36,043 bases of DNA from positions 1 to 36,043 of the forward strand of contig JALSSR010000228.1 in assembly GCA_026984135.1 (NCBI GenBank), written 5' to 3'. Position numbers and translations under genes: made by a program. This DNA is from Bacteroidales bacterium. Lineage in GTDB: Bacteria; Bacteroidota; Bacteroidia; Bacteroidales; JAADJA01. Position 1 is the first letter of the stretch. Each line of letters opens with the position of its first letter. Shown here piece by piece: positions 6,826 through 15,991 of the stretch. Below the pieces are notes generated by a model that did not search any database, was not told the origin of the DNA, and was given only the letters and a program-made list of their open reading frames with translations.

Positions 6826-9800
6826 TTAAATATTCTTCAAAACCGTTAATGCCTCCTCAACACTTTTTATGTTCATAAAGGTCATTGACAGTTTGTCTTT
6901 TGATTCTTTCATTCTGCACAGGGCCGGGTTTTGTTGTACGAACCTGAGAATATTCGTAAAAACGGGAGATTTATAATATTCCGATTCCTGATCGGAAATG
7001 AAATAACAGGTCAGTTTTTCGTTTTTCATAATTATCTTTTCAAAGCCGAGTTCGCGGGCTATCCAGCGCAGACGAATAGTATTGATAAGCTCTTCGGTTT
7101 GCGGCGGAACGGGACCAAAACGGTCAATAAGCCTTAATCTGAAACGTTGAAGTTCGACCTCTTCCTGAATGTTGTCAAGCTCTTTGTAAAGGGAAAGACG
7201 TTCGGTGATACTGGTGATGTAATCGTCGGTAATCAGAATTGCCATATCCGTTTCTATCTGACAATCACGTACATACTCTTTTTGCATCTCCTCTTTGTAT
7301 AGCTCTTTAAATTCGGTTTTCTTCAGTTCATGAATGGCCTCATCAAGTATTTTGTGATACATTTCAAATCCGATGTCGGAAATAAATCCGCTTTGTTCAC
7401 CTCCGAGAATATTACCCGCACCACGTATGTCGAGGTCACGCATAGCGATGTTAAAGCCGCTGCCGAGTTCTGAGAATTCTTCAATAGCTCTCAGCCTTTT
7501 TGAAGCTTCGGGTGTAAGCGTTGAAAGGGGAGGGGAGAGGAGATAGCAAAAGGCCTTTTTGTTTGTCCTGCCGACACGCCCGCGCAATTGATGAAGATCG
7601 CTCAAACCGTAGTTTTGAGCATTGTTTATTATAATTGTGTTCACATTTGGAATATCCAAACCCGATTCAATGATAGTTGTGGCAAGCAAAACATCGTACT
7701 TTCCGTTTATGAAATCAAGCATAATTTTTTCCAGTTTATGGCCGTCCATCTGCCCATGACCAATTGCCACTGACACATCCGGACAAAACCTGTGAATCAT
7801 ATCAGCCACCTCAGTGATGTTCTGAACACGGTTATGAACGAAAAAGACCTGGCCGCCGCGGTCAATCTCATAATTTATTGCATCGCGTATGACCTCTTCT
7901 CCAAACGGCCGTAATTCGGTTTGAACAGGATAACGGTTGGGCGGCGGTGTGTTTATGATGGAAAGGTCTCGGGCACCCATCAGCGAAAATTGCAATGTTC
8001 TGGGGATTGGTGTTGCCGTAAGTGTCAAGGTGTCAACATTCACTTTAACTTTTTTCAGTTTTTCTTTTGCAGCCACACCGAATTTCTGTTCCTCATCAAT
8101 TATAAAAAGCCCGAGATCTTTAAACTCTATATCCTTGCTTATCAATCTGTGCGTACCAATTAGAATATCAATTTTTCCATCTTTAAGTTCACGTTTTATT
8201 ACAGTTTGCTCTTTATGTGTTTTAAAACGGTTAATGTATTCCACACGGCAGGGAAACTCTTTCAAACGGTCGCTGAAGGTTTTGAAATGTTGCAATGCAA
8301 GAATAGTTGTCGGTACCAGGACGGCAACCTGTTTGCTGTCTGCAACGGCTTTAAAAGCGGCACGTATGGCAACTTCCGTCTTCCCGAATCCCACATCGCC
8401 GCAAATAAGCCTGTCCATGGGATATTCGGCTTCCATATCTTTTTTCAGGTCAACGGTTGCTTTTAGCTGGTCGGGAGTGTCTTCATAAATGAATGATGCT
8501 TCGAGTTCGTGTTGCAGGTATGAATCGGGCGGAAACCGGTGACCTTTTGTAGCTCTTCGTTCGGCATATAGCTTTATCAGTTCCTTTGCAATATCTTTGA
8601 CTCTCTTTTTCGTCTTCTCCTTCAGCTTGTTCCAATTGTTGGAGCCGAGCCTGTGGGGGGCAGGAGGAGTTCCTTCTTTTCCTACATATTTTGAAATACG
8701 GTGCAACGAATGAATGCTGACGTACAGTAGGTCTCCATCCTTGTATATCAGGCGTATGGCTTCCTGTTGTTTTCCGTTGACTTCAATCTTTTCCAGTCCG
8801 CCGAACTTTCCGATTCCGTGGTCAATATGGGTAACATAATCACCGGGTTGAAGATTATAAATCTCTTTTAGCGTGATAGCCTGCTTGCCGTTGAATTTTT
8901 CCTTGAGATGGAATTTGTGATATCTTTCAAATATCTGATGATCGGTATAACAGGCTATTTTGTTATCATCATCCAAAAAGCCCTCGTGCAGGGCTATCGC
9001 GACAGGTTCAAAATTAAATTGCCGTGAAATACCTTTTGTTGCGTGTATATCATCGAAAATGGCATTCAATCTTTTTAGTTGGTTGGGATTTTCCGACAGG
9101 ATGAAATTTCCGAATCCTGCTTTTGTGTTTTTTGTCAGGTCGGCAATCAAAAGGTCGAAATTTTTATTGAACGACGGTTGCGGTTTTGTCCTGAAAGATA
9201 TCTTTTCGGCATTATTAAAATGGAAATGATGCCCGAATTCGATTATCGGATGCTCAAGTATATCAACATTAAACTCTTTACTCCCGCAAAAGAGTTCTGT
9301 GGGGGAAAGCTCCTGAAAATCATTATCTTCATCATTAAAAATAGCTGTTGCCCGTTCATACTCCATTTCGACACGGTCTGAAGCGAAACCGACATCATCA
9401 AACCAGATGATTGTGTTTGCCGGCAAATATGAAATGAACGAAACGCGTTTTTCAATTATCTTTCTGTCCTGAACATTGGGAACTATAGTTATGTGGTCGA
9501 GTTTGTCAATGGAAAGCTGGCTTGAAGGGTTGAATGAACGTATTGATTCGACCTCGTCACCGAAAAATTCAATTCTGTAGGGATAATCGTTTGTGAAAGA
9601 GAAGACGTCAATTATTCCTCCTCTGAGTGCGAACTGTCCCGGTTCATAAACAAAATCGGTTCTTTCAAAGTCGTTTTCGATGAGCAGGTCGGCGATTTTG
9701 TCTAGAGAGGAAGTCTCCCCGCGTTTCAGTTTTATGGTGTTTTTATTCAAATATGATTTTCTTACCACTTTTTCCGTAAGAGCCTCGGGATAGGTGACTA

Positions 9801-10185
9801 TGATACTTTTTCGCTTTCCCGAGGTTAACCGTTTCAGGACTTCGGTGCGCATAAGTATATTTGTATTGTCCTGATCCTGAAGATTATATGTTTTTTTGTA
9901 AGATGACGGATAGAAAAGTATTTTCTTTTTATGGTAACTGAAGTCCTTTTCGCCGAAGATGCTTTCAAGGTCGTTAAGGAAATAGGCGGCAGATTCCTTA
10001 TCCGGCAATATAATGAGATGGTTTGCATACAGGTTGTTGTAAACAGCTGCTGTCAAAAACGAACGGGATGAGCCTGTCAACCCCGCAAGTTGCAGCCTTG
10101 CGCCAGCATAGTTTTCAAGATGATTAACAACAAGAGCCGTTTTCTCATTTCCCGTAAAGAGTTCCAATAATGCACTACCGTTCAA
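6826..10185 (-). CDS. mfd: Transcription-repair coupling factor
   Basis: This 1119-residue protein is close to the usual Mfd length. It removes RNA polymerase stalled at DNA damage and recruits UvrA. The UvrB-like N-terminal module lacks a Walker motif, as expected (YEPGQFALRGGIIDVFSF at about 180-197). The CarD-like RNA-polymerase-interaction domain is at 443-503 (LQPGDYVTHIDHGIGKFGGLEKI). The SF2 translocase has Walker A GDVGFGKT (596-603), DEEQ (697-700), TATPIPRTLQFSLMGARDLS, the TRG region and the QLRGRVGR motif VI. A C-terminal TRCF domain ends the protein. No domain is missing. The gene lies 322 bases downstream of fbp on the same strand, with its own possible -7 box, so it is probably transcribed separately. 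Confidence 0.98.
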   Translation of the reverse strand: MNGSALLELFTGNEKTALVVNHLENYAGARLQLAGLTGSSRSFLTAAVYNNLYANHLIILPDKESAAYFLNDLESIFGEKDFSYHKKKILFYPSSYKKTYNLQDQDNTNILMRTEVLKRLTSGKRKSIIVTYPEALTEKVVRKSYLNKNTIKLKRGETSSLDKIADLLIENDFERTDFVYEPGQFALRGGIIDVFSFTNDYPYRIEFFGDEVESIRSFNPSSQLSIDKLDHITIVPNVQDRKIIEKRVSFISYLPANTIIWFDDVGFASDRVEMEYERATAIFNDEDNDFQELSPTELFCGSKEFNVDILEHPIIEFGHHFHFNNAEKISFRTKPQPSFNKNFDLLIADLTKNTKAGFGNFILSENPNQLKRLNAIFDDIHATKGISRQFNFEPVAIALHEGFLDDDNKIACYTDHQIFERYHKFHLKEKFNGKQAITLKEIYNLQPGDYVTHIDHGIGKFGGLEKIEVNGKQQEAIRLIYKDGDLLYVSIHSLHRISKYVGKEGTPPAPHRLGSNNWNKLKEKTKKRVKDIAKELIKLYAERRATKGHRFPPDSYLQHELEASFIYEDTPDQLKATVDLKKDMEAEYPMDRLICGDVGFGKTEVAIRAAFKAVADSKQVAVLVPTTILALQHFKTFSDRLKEFPCRVEYINRFKTHKEQTVIKRELKDGKIDILIGTHRLISKDIEFKDLGLFIIDEEQKFGVAAKEKLKKVKVNVDTLTLTATPIPRTLQFSLMGARDLSIINTPPPNRYPVQTELRPFGEEVIRDAINYEIDRGGQVFFVHNRVQNITEVADMIHRFCPDVSVAIGHGQMDGHKLEKIMLDFINGKYDVLLATTIIESGLDIPNVNTIIINNAQNYGLSDLHQLRGRVGRTNKKAFCYLLSPPLSTLTPEASKRLRAIEEFSELGSGFNIAMRDLDIRGAGNILGGEQSGFISDIGFEMYHKILDEAIHELKKTEFKELYKEEMQKEYVRDCQIETDMAILITDDYITSITERLSLYKELDNIQEEVELQRFRLRLIDRFGPVPPQTEELINTIRLRWIARELGFEKIIMKNEKLTCYFISDQESEYYKSPVFTNILRFVQQNPALCRMKESKDKLSMTFMNIKSVEEALTVLKNI

Positions 10186-10507
10186 ACCTTACTTTTTTAA
10201 AGACCGTTTGCAAAAATAAGCAGTTTATACTAAAACGCATAAACTTTGCAAATTTTCTTTTAAGTAATTACCTGAATTATAGTAAATTTAACTCGAAGAA
10301 ATTTGTATTTTCGTTCAGCATCAGTTTATTTACAGGAAAGGTTTAGTTGAAAAAATAATTCATCAACCGAAAGTTATTCAGGTAGATGATATTTTATACA
10401 GAAAGCAAACTATATTTCTTTGGAGTTCTGTCTTAGACATGGTTGTTCGACAAAGTCGCTTTGATCTTTTTACAGCGCTTTGCACCTCACTTCTTTTCAC
10501 GGTTTCT
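10186..10507. other. Intergenic space between fbp and mfd
   Basis: No gene is evident in these 322 bases. The mfd-proximal part holds a possible minus-strand -7 box (TATTTTTG, 10211-10218), and beside it an inverted repeat AGTTTAT (10222-10228) / ATAAACT (10239-10245). The fbp-proximal part contains only weak short hairpins, for example CAAAG-CGA-CTTTG near 10454-10466, without a T-run. I see no convincing terminator. Confidence 0.5.
10211..10245 (-). promoter_or_regulatory. Possible mfd promoter with overlapping inverted repeat
   Basis: Minus-strand TATTTTTG (10218-10211) fits TAnnTTTG, 25 bases before the mfd ATG. Where the -33 element should be there is instead the inverted repeat AGTTTAT-N10-ATAAACT. 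This may be an operator or chance in AT-rich DNA. Confidence 0.35.
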
Positions 10508-11527
10508 TTATTTTTTAGGCTCAAATTCCTTTGAGTAGTATCTCATAAAATATTCCGCTTTTTCAACCATATGTTTTGAACCCACGAAAAATGGTGTGCG
10601 TTGGTGAATTTCATTGGGTTGTATGTCAAGTATTCGTCTGAAGCCGTCGGATGCTTTGCCGCCAGCCTGTTCGGCAAGAAAAGCTACCGGAACATTTTCA
10701 TAGAGTAATCTCAGCTTGCCGTCCGGATTCTTTCGTGTTCCGGGATAGAGATAGATTCCACCCCTTATCAGGTTCCTGTGGAAGTCGGCGACCAGCGATC
10801 CGATATACCTTGTTGTATATGGTCTGTTGGTTTTCGGATCATCTTCCTGACAGTAGCGGAGATATTCTTTCACACCGTCGGGAAAATATATGTAATTGGC
10901 TTCATTAATGGAGTAGATATTGCCTCCCTCGGGAATTTTCATTTTAGGATGTGACATCAGAAACAATCCGACGGAAGGATCAAGAGTAAAACCGTTAACT
11001 CCGTGTCCGGTTGAATAGACAAGCATTGTGGACGATCCGTAGATTATATATCCGGCGGCTACAAGTTGATTGCCGGCCTGAAGTAAATCATCAACCGTGC
11101 CCGGTTTGCCCGGTTCGGATATCCTTTTGAAAATAGAAAAAATAGTTCCTATCGAAACATTTACTTCTATATTTGACGAGCCGTCAAGCGGATCCATAGC
11201 GACAACATATTTGCCGTTGTTCGAGAGTTTGTTGTTAAAAGTTATCAGACCTTCGTCCTCTTCGGAAGCTATTGCGCAACATTGTCCTCCATGCTTCAAG
11301 GCTTCTATGAACATATCATTGGCAAAGACATCCAGTTTTTTCTGATCTTCACCCTGTACGTTTTGTTTTCCCTCGTATCCCATAATATCTCCCAGCCCGG
11401 CTTTATTTATCTCGCGGTTAACAATCTTGGCAGCAATGGTTATGTCATTCAGCAATCGTGAGAATTCGCCTGTAGCATTAGGATTGTGAGCCTGCTCTTC
11501 GTTTATAAATTCTATAAGTGTTTTCAT
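10508..11527 (-). CDS. fbp: Fructose-1,6-bisphosphatase, class I
   Basis: This 339-residue cytosolic enzyme dephosphorylates fructose-1,6-bisphosphate in gluconeogenesis. The family signature is complete: the metal-binding acidic pair in AIASEEDEG (Glu89, Glu90), [22 protein letters not shown] (Asp112, Asp115 and the phosphate/metal loop), the sugar-binding segment [25 protein letters not shown], and a C-terminal [21 protein letters not shown]. The length matches class I enzymes. A -7 box (TATCTTTG on the minus strand, 11557-11550) lies 22 bases upstream of the ATG, giving a short leader. The next gene on the strand, mfd, is separated by 322 bases and not functionally related. Confidence 0.98.
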   Translation of the reverse strand: MKTLIEFINEEQAHNPNATGEFSRLLNDITIAAKIVNREINKAGLGDIMGYEGKQNVQGEDQKKLDVFANDMFIEALKHGGQCCAIASEEDEGLITFNNKLSNNGKYVVAMDPLDGSSNIEVNVSIGTIFSIFKRISEPGKPGTVDDLLQAGNQLVAAGYIIYGSSTMLVYSTGHGVNGFTLDPSVGLFLMSHPKMKIPEGGNIYSINEANYIYFPDGVKEYLRYCQEDDPKTNRPYTTRYIGSLVADFHRNLIRGGIYLYPGTRKNPDGKLRLLYENVPVAFLAEQAGGKASDGFRRILDIQPNEIHQRTPFFVGSKHMVEKAEYFMRYYSKEFEPKK

Positions 11528-11549
11528 ATACCGATTTTAGTTCCGGTTG

Positions 11550-11557
11550 CAAAGATA
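11550..11557 (-). promoter_or_regulatory. -7 box for fbp
   Basis: The minus strand reads TATCTTTG, followed by GCA, a very common Bacteroidota -7 form, 22 bases before the fbp ATG. A matching -33 element is not obvious. Confidence 0.5.
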
Positions 11558-11806
11558 TACATTAGCTTTGGTTTGACGGAAACTTTTTCCACGGAATGTT
11601 TGAGTTTAGATTGGCATGTCTTGAAGTTTTAATGCCGGAGCAATATTGTTTGGTCTGGAACTTAATCATTTGGATTTTGACGGCTAATTGATAATTAACT
11701 GAAATAAATGCAACCAATTCAGGCAGCTTATTGTCTTAACAGCATATTTAGCCGGAAACTTTTTAACCCGGGCAGGCTTTGTTCTTTGAAATTAATTGTT
11801 AAGAGT

Positions 11807-11837
11807 TTTGCTATTTTAAAATATTTTACTACTTTTG
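11807..11837 (+). promoter_or_regulatory. Consensus Bacteroidota promoter for the ECF sigma operon
   Basis: TTTG (11807-11810), exactly 19 bases, then TACTTTTG (11830-11837): the full TTTG-N19-TAnnTTTG form recognised by the primary sigma factor of Bacteroidota. Transcription should start near 11843, leaving a leader of about 85 bases. The operon thus seems to be read by the housekeeping sigma, although autoregulation cannot be excluded. Confidence 0.75.
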
Positions 11838-11929
11838 ACGCCTCTGTGATTTAACAGGTTAATTGATAGTATTTTATAAATTATTCAAAAGTTGGGCGAC
11901 ATCGCATTTTATGCAAACTGCCACTGTAA

Positions 11930-12472
11930 ATGTATTCGGAAGCTGATCTCATAGGAAAATGTTTAAAGAATGAGCCTAAAGCACAGGCTGAGTTCTACAA
12001 ACGTTTTGCTCCTAAAATGTACGGGGTCTGCATACGTTTTGCAAAGAATAAAATGGAAGCCGATGATATTCTTCAGGAGGGTTTTATAAAAGTCTTTTTC
12101 AATCTTAAAAGTTATAGAGGTGACGGTGCTCTTGAAGGATGGGTGCGTAGAACCATTGTGAATACAGCCATTAACTATTACAAAAGAAATCTTAAGTATC
12201 AGAATGATCTGGAGATAGAAAAGGCCGATTCGATGCACAGTAGTGATAATGGCATTCTTGATTCCATCTCGGCAAATGACCTGATCAATCTTGTTCAGGA
12301 ATTACCCGTTGGCTATAGGATGGTGTTCAACCTTAATGTCATTGAAGGATATACACATAAAGAAATTGCAAAAATTCTAAATATTTCGGAAAACACTTCG
12401 AAATCACAATTATCGAGAGCAAGGCAAAGCTTGCAGGCAAAAGTTAACGAATTAAACAGAGTTGTTTATTAA
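11930..12472 (+). CDS. ECF-family RNA polymerase sigma factor
   Basis: The 180-residue product is a sigma-70 family ECF protein. Region 2 spans about residues 20-90 (AEFYKRFAPKMYGVCIRFAKNKMEADDILQEGFIKVFFNLKSYRGDGALEGWVRRTIVNTAINYYKR) and includes the polymerase-binding DDILQE(G)FI motif. Region 4 spans about 124-170, with the helix-turn-helix GYTHKEIAKILNISENTSKSQLSRAR. A TAA directly before the ATG fixes the start. The next gene starts at the base after the stop codon, so the two are translationally coupled, the usual arrangement of sigma and anti-sigma. The stimulus and regulon are not visible here. Confidence 0.95.
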   Translation: MYSEADLIGKCLKNEPKAQAEFYKRFAPKMYGVCIRFAKNKMEADDILQEGFIKVFFNLKSYRGDGALEGWVRRTIVNTAINYYKRNLKYQNDLEIEKADSMHSSDNGILDSISANDLINLVQELPVGYRMVFNLNVIEGYTHKEIAKILNISENTSKSQLSRARQSLQAKVNELNRVVY

Positions 12473-13885
12473 ATGAATCAGGGATATAAAAATATTGATG
12501 ATCTGTTCAGGAATGAGTTCAAGGATTTTGAACTTGATCCTCCGGAGCATGTCTGGGAGAATGTAAAAAATTCTATTCCTCAGGCAGGCAGGAACAATCC
12601 GTTCTACCGTTTTCGTTACGGCGGAATAATAGGATTATCATCCGTATTGATATTAGCCGGCCTTTTATCTTTTTATTATTTGACAAAGAATAATAATAAA
12701 ACAGATTATATTCCGGAAAATAATGAACTTAGGGTTGAAAATAACGAAAAGAGTGTAGTTGTTCCGGTTGATGAGAAAGCGGCGGTTATAGAATTTACAA
12801 ATAATGGAGTGAAACATAAAGCGCGAAGGAATACTCCCGTTGAAGTTGTGCATAGCAGTTATGTTTCAATGAAAGTTGAAAAAGAGAATAATCAGGATAT
12901 TTCGGAAGTTGCAGTAGCAACATCCGGCATCACGGCAGTTGAAATTCCTTCAACAAGAGATAATTCGCAAACCGTATCTGCCGATAAAGCACAAGATATG
13001 GATGATGCAAAACCTGATAATCTTCTGGCATACGCCGGTAACACAGCTCAGGCACCTGTTACATCATTACCCTTTGAAAATAATTCGGGTGAAGCCGTTG
13101 AAGGTAATTTATCTAAAAATGAAAGTGTTAACTTCGATAATATGATGAAGCCGACCACTCCCGTGTCACCCGGAATTAAAAGTGATTACGGTAGAAAGGG
13201 AAATATTCTGCTTGGACTGTCATTTGCTCCTGAGATTACCTTCTTCCCGTCGGACAATAAATTCACAAACCGGAGTTATTCTGTTGACGGAAGCGTTATA
13301 TACAAGTTTTCGAATTATCTGCTGCAAAGTGGAATTGGGGTTATTTTTGCAAGTGACGATGGACATTACAAGGTTGACTACCGGAAATTCCTCGGCACTT
13401 ATGAGGATGTCTATGATGTAACATTCGACACAACAGGCGGAGGAATGGATCCCATCTACCACACGCAAACGGTTGAGGTTTACGATTCAATATCCCGTGT
13501 CGCTTTGTCACCGACAAAAAACAGATATACTTATCTTCAGATTCCCGTTTTATTCGGATACGGCGAAGATTATAAAAGGGTGTCCTGGTTTGTAAAGGGC
13601 GGCCCGTCATTGGCGGTTCTGATTCACGAAGGGCAACCCTCTGTTAATTTTGAAAGCGGCAATGATAAAGTTTTGAATTACGAAAATGAATTACCCGCAC
13701 GAATAAATACCAACTGGTCATTTGTATTCTCCGCCGGCGTAGGTTATAAGCTTGGAAATCATATTAGTATAACTTTGGAGCCGACAATGAGGTTTTATAT
13801 GAAATCGGCTTACGAGAGAAATGTTATAACAACAAAACATCCGTACTCTTTTGGAGTCAGGACGGGATTGTTGTTTGGTTTTTAA
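12473..13885 (+). CDS. Membrane-anchored beta-barrel protein, candidate anti-sigma partner
   Basis: This 470-residue protein has an unusual layout. Residues 1-45 (DDLFRNEFKDFELDPPEHVWENVKNSI) resemble the short cytoplasmic head found in proteins encoded beside ECF sigma factors in Bacteroidota. Residues 50-70 form one transmembrane helix (GGIIGLSSVLILAGLLSFYYL). Residues 71-235 are a low-complexity, Asn/Glu/Val-rich linker. Residues 240-470 look like an outer-membrane beta-barrel of PorT/OMP_b-brl type, with alternating amphipathic strands and a terminal Phe (GVRTGLLFGF). The head could bind the sigma factor and the barrel-like part sense the envelope, but that is inference. A periplasmic beta-sandwich instead of a true barrel is possible. 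It abuts the sigma gene with zero spacing. Confidence 0.75.
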   Translation: MNQGYKNIDDLFRNEFKDFELDPPEHVWENVKNSIPQAGRNNPFYRFRYGGIIGLSSVLILAGLLSFYYLTKNNNKTDYIPENNELRVENNEKSVVVPVDEKAAVIEFTNNGVKHKARRNTPVEVVHSSYVSMKVEKENNQDISEVAVATSGITAVEIPSTRDNSQTVSADKAQDMDDAKPDNLLAYAGNTAQAPVTSLPFENNSGEAVEGNLSKNESVNFDNMMKPTTPVSPGIKSDYGRKGNILLGLSFAPEITFFPSDNKFTNRSYSVDGSVIYKFSNYLLQSGIGVIFASDDGHYKVDYRKFLGTYEDVYDVTFDTTGGGMDPIYHTQTVEVYDSISRVALSPTKNRYTYLQIPVLFGYGEDYKRVSWFVKGGPSLAVLIHEGQPSVNFESGNDKVLNYENELPARINTNWSFVFSAGVGYKLGNHISITLEPTMRFYMKSAYERNVITTKHPYSFGVRTGLLFGF

Positions 13886-13924
13886 TATTGAATAAATATT
13901 ATTGAAATGTTATATAAAGGTAAA

Positions 13925-15481
13925 ATGATAGGATTTGAAAAGAAGATATCACTTCTGTTGATGTTTCTCTTTTCCTGTTCATTGGCCTTCACACAGGTAG
14001 CTTTCGATAAGAATGTAGTTTTTCTTATTGGTCAGATAACAGATGAACAAACCGGAGCACCGATAGAGGGTCAGGTTATTAATGTGGATGCAGACCATTC
14101 GTATTCTCCCGATTTCAATTACAGCAGTACATTGGTAACAGACAAAGAAGGGTTTTATTATGACACAATTCCTACGTTTTTCAATAAGGGAGCATTAAGG
14201 ATTACGACATTCGATTATCTTAATAAAGTTCACGATACAACTGTTTACTTCCGTTTTGTATGGAGTGAAAGCAACTTTCTGTTTCCCGATCTGCAACTTC
14301 CCGTTCAGAACCCCATAGTAATTCCGCAGGCTAATTTTAATGTCGTTTGCGATCCGTCGGGAAACAATCCGATGGAAATACAGTTTTTCAATACAACAAA
14401 TTCCCAGAATATAATTTCTTTTTTATGGAATTTTGGAGACGGACATTTTTCCACTCTCCAGTCACCGGTTCATGTGTATTCGGAGCCGGGAGTTTACAGG
14501 GTTAATCTTACGGTTACCGTTCCTGCAACTCCCTTCTCCAATTTGATTGAATCAACCATAACAAAGGTGATAAATGTTACATTTAAGGCATATTATCCCT
14601 TCGGAGGTCAAATTTTTGCTGGTTATTTCCCCATTGATCATGCTGCTGCTTATCTGTATAAAGTTGAACAAACCAAAATAATTCCGATTGATACTGCAAT
14701 TTTTAATGATACGCTGGGATATTATCTCTTTCCGCAACTTATTGAAGGAAAGTACTTTGTGAAGGTGGATATGCTTCCCAATTCAAACTTATATAATGAA
14801 TTTCTGACTACCTATTACAGTAACAGTATTATGTGGGAAGATGCTGATACCATTTTCCATTATTCGCCTTATTTTCAGTATGACATTGATATGGTTCCTG
14901 CATCTGTAATGACTTTTGGCCCGGGAGGTATTCAGGGAGGGATTTCTTTTGGCAATGGAAAAGGTCCTGCCTGCAATGTTGAAATTTTACTACTGGATAA
15001 TAATAATCTTCCGATGGGAGTTACTCATTCGGACGAAAACGGCTTATTCAACTTTAATGATATTGCATTTGGGACATTCAAGGTTCACGCAGAAGTGACA
15101 GGGAAAAATACGCTACCGGTTACGTTAACCCTAAATGGCAATAGCCCTGTTTTTGAAGATGTTCAATTATTTATTCAGGGGGATTATGTCAGCGGACAGG
15201 TTAATGCAATTTCCGAAAATGATTTTACCGGAGGTATTGGAGAAGTATTTCCGAATCCTGCATCCGGCAATATAAGATTCACAGTTGCTTTTAATGAAGC
15301 TAATCTTCTTAAGACAGCTATTTACAATAATAACGGACAATTGATCAGGAATGCCGAACAGAATATTTATCCGGGACAAAGTACCGTTGATATTGATCTT
15401 TCAGGTTTGTCAAACGGTCTTTATCTCCTTAAAATTTCTGATGGTACAAACGAAGTGACAAAACGGTTTATAAAGCGGTAA
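13925..15481 (+). CDS. Secreted PKD-domain protein with T9SS sorting domain
   Basis: The product has 518 residues from the ATG at 13925; an in-frame ATG at 13907 would add only six residues before the signal peptide (KKISLLLMFLFSCSLAFTQ). The first domain resembles carboxypeptidase-regulatory-like / CNA-B folds (LIGQITDEQTGAPIEGQVINVDA). Residues 135-200 are a PKD domain with the diagnostic WNFGDGHFSTLQSPVHVY. A second regulatory-like domain follows (GGISFGNGKGPACNVEILLLDNNNLP). The final ~80 residues (VFPNPASGNIRFTV ... GLYLLKISDGTNEVTKRFIKR) are a T9SS type A sorting domain. These folds are structural or binding modules and no catalytic site is seen. The gene follows the barrel protein by 39 bases and is ended by a strong terminator, so it is probably part of the sigma operon. 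Confidence 0.88.
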   Translation: MIGFEKKISLLLMFLFSCSLAFTQVAFDKNVVFLIGQITDEQTGAPIEGQVINVDADHSYSPDFNYSSTLVTDKEGFYYDTIPTFFNKGALRITTFDYLNKVHDTTVYFRFVWSESNFLFPDLQLPVQNPIVIPQANFNVVCDPSGNNPMEIQFFNTTNSQNIISFLWNFGDGHFSTLQSPVHVYSEPGVYRVNLTVTVPATPFSNLIESTITKVINVTFKAYYPFGGQIFAGYFPIDHAAAYLYKVEQTKIIPIDTAIFNDTLGYYLFPQLIEGKYFVKVDMLPNSNLYNEFLTTYYSNSIMWEDADTIFHYSPYFQYDIDMVPASVMTFGPGGIQGGISFGNGKGPACNVEILLLDNNNLPMGVTHSDENGLFNFNDIAFGTFKVHAEVTGKNTLPVTLTLNGNSPVFEDVQLFIQGDYVSGQVNAISENDFTGGIGEVFPNPASGNIRFTVAFNEANLLKTAIYNNNGQLIRNAEQNIYPGQSTVDIDLSGLSNGLYLLKISDGTNEVTKRFIKR

Positions 15482-15499
15482 AATGTTTTGATTTTTTCA

Positions 15500-15526
15500 G
15501 GCTCCGCTCTGCGGGGCTTTTTTTTT
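15500..15526 (+). terminator. Rho-independent terminator of the sigma operon
   Basis: GGCTCCGC and GCGGGGCT form an 8-bp stem (two G-U pairs) around a TCT loop, followed by an unbroken run of nine T. It lies 19 bases after the stop codon of the PKD/T9SS gene. Confidence 0.9.
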
Positions 15527-15719
15527 GGTAAAAAACTTGCAAAAACAAGTTATTTGTTGTATTTTTATGCCGTAAAACATATTTCACATTCACCATTTAC
15601 AACATCGGTAACGGACTTTATTTTATCAGGTTTAATTCCGGTGAAACCTCAACGGTTAGGCGGGTTTGTGTTATAAAATAATTCAACTCTCGCGCAAGCA
15701 AAATATTATGAATACAATA

Positions 15720-15840
15720 GCCACGAATGCACGAATAACAATATTAAATAGTGTCAAATTTTACTTTTTAACCGTTTAGTAAAGAAAGGAAAAAATCATT
15801 GCATTCAATTAAAAACACATACAATTCGTGTATTCGTGGC
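15720..15840. repeat. 121-bp inverted-repeat element
   Basis: The left arm GCCACGAATGCACGAAT (15720-15736) and the right arm ATTCGTGTATTCGTGGC (15824-15840) are inverted repeats matching at 16 of 17 positions, separated by 87 AT-rich bases. Each arm also contains an internal direct repeat of CACGAAT. There is no coding capacity. It looks like a dispersed non-autonomous element or REP-type pair; arms of this type recur, from memory, in other bacterial genomes. Confidence 0.65.
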
Positions 15841-15955
15841 AAATATAACAACTTGCGAAAGTTAAGTTAACTAACAGTTACTTGTACATTTATAATGATT
15901 CACTATCGTATTTCATCGGAGCAAAAATGCTGTGAAATGCAAATATAAGCCGATT

Positions 15956-15986
15956 TTTGTCATATCACTTTAAAGAATTATCTTTG
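15956..15986 (+). promoter_or_regulatory. Consensus promoter of the DUF3109 gene (leaderless)
   Basis: TTTG (15956-15959), exactly 19 bases, TATCTTTG (15979-15986). The start codon is at 15992, only five bases after the -7 box, where transcription itself should begin, so the mRNA is probably leaderless or nearly so. Confidence 0.75.
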
Positions 15987-15991
15987 CCGCC

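Larger units (their letters stand above)
11528..11929. other. Divergent intergenic region between fbp and the ECF sigma gene
   Basis: These 402 bases carry the fbp -7 box at one end and the full sigma-gene promoter at the other. I find no supportable ORF in between. The sigma gene leader would be about 85 bases; no strong hairpin or riboswitch fold was recognised by eye. Confidence 0.5.
15482..15991. other. Non-coding interval of about 510 bases
   Basis: It holds, in order, the terminator of the sigma operon (15500-15526), a short hairpin AACTTG-CAAAAA-CAAGTT near 15535-15552, an imperfect palindromic stretch around 15644-15668, the inverted-repeat element 15720-15840, and the DUF3109 promoter (15956-15986). 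I see no supportable gene. Confidence 0.6.

Noticed and set aside
7937-8488. 183-codon open frame on the plus strand
   Set aside because: Antisense to the translocase domain of mfd; no recognisable sequence.
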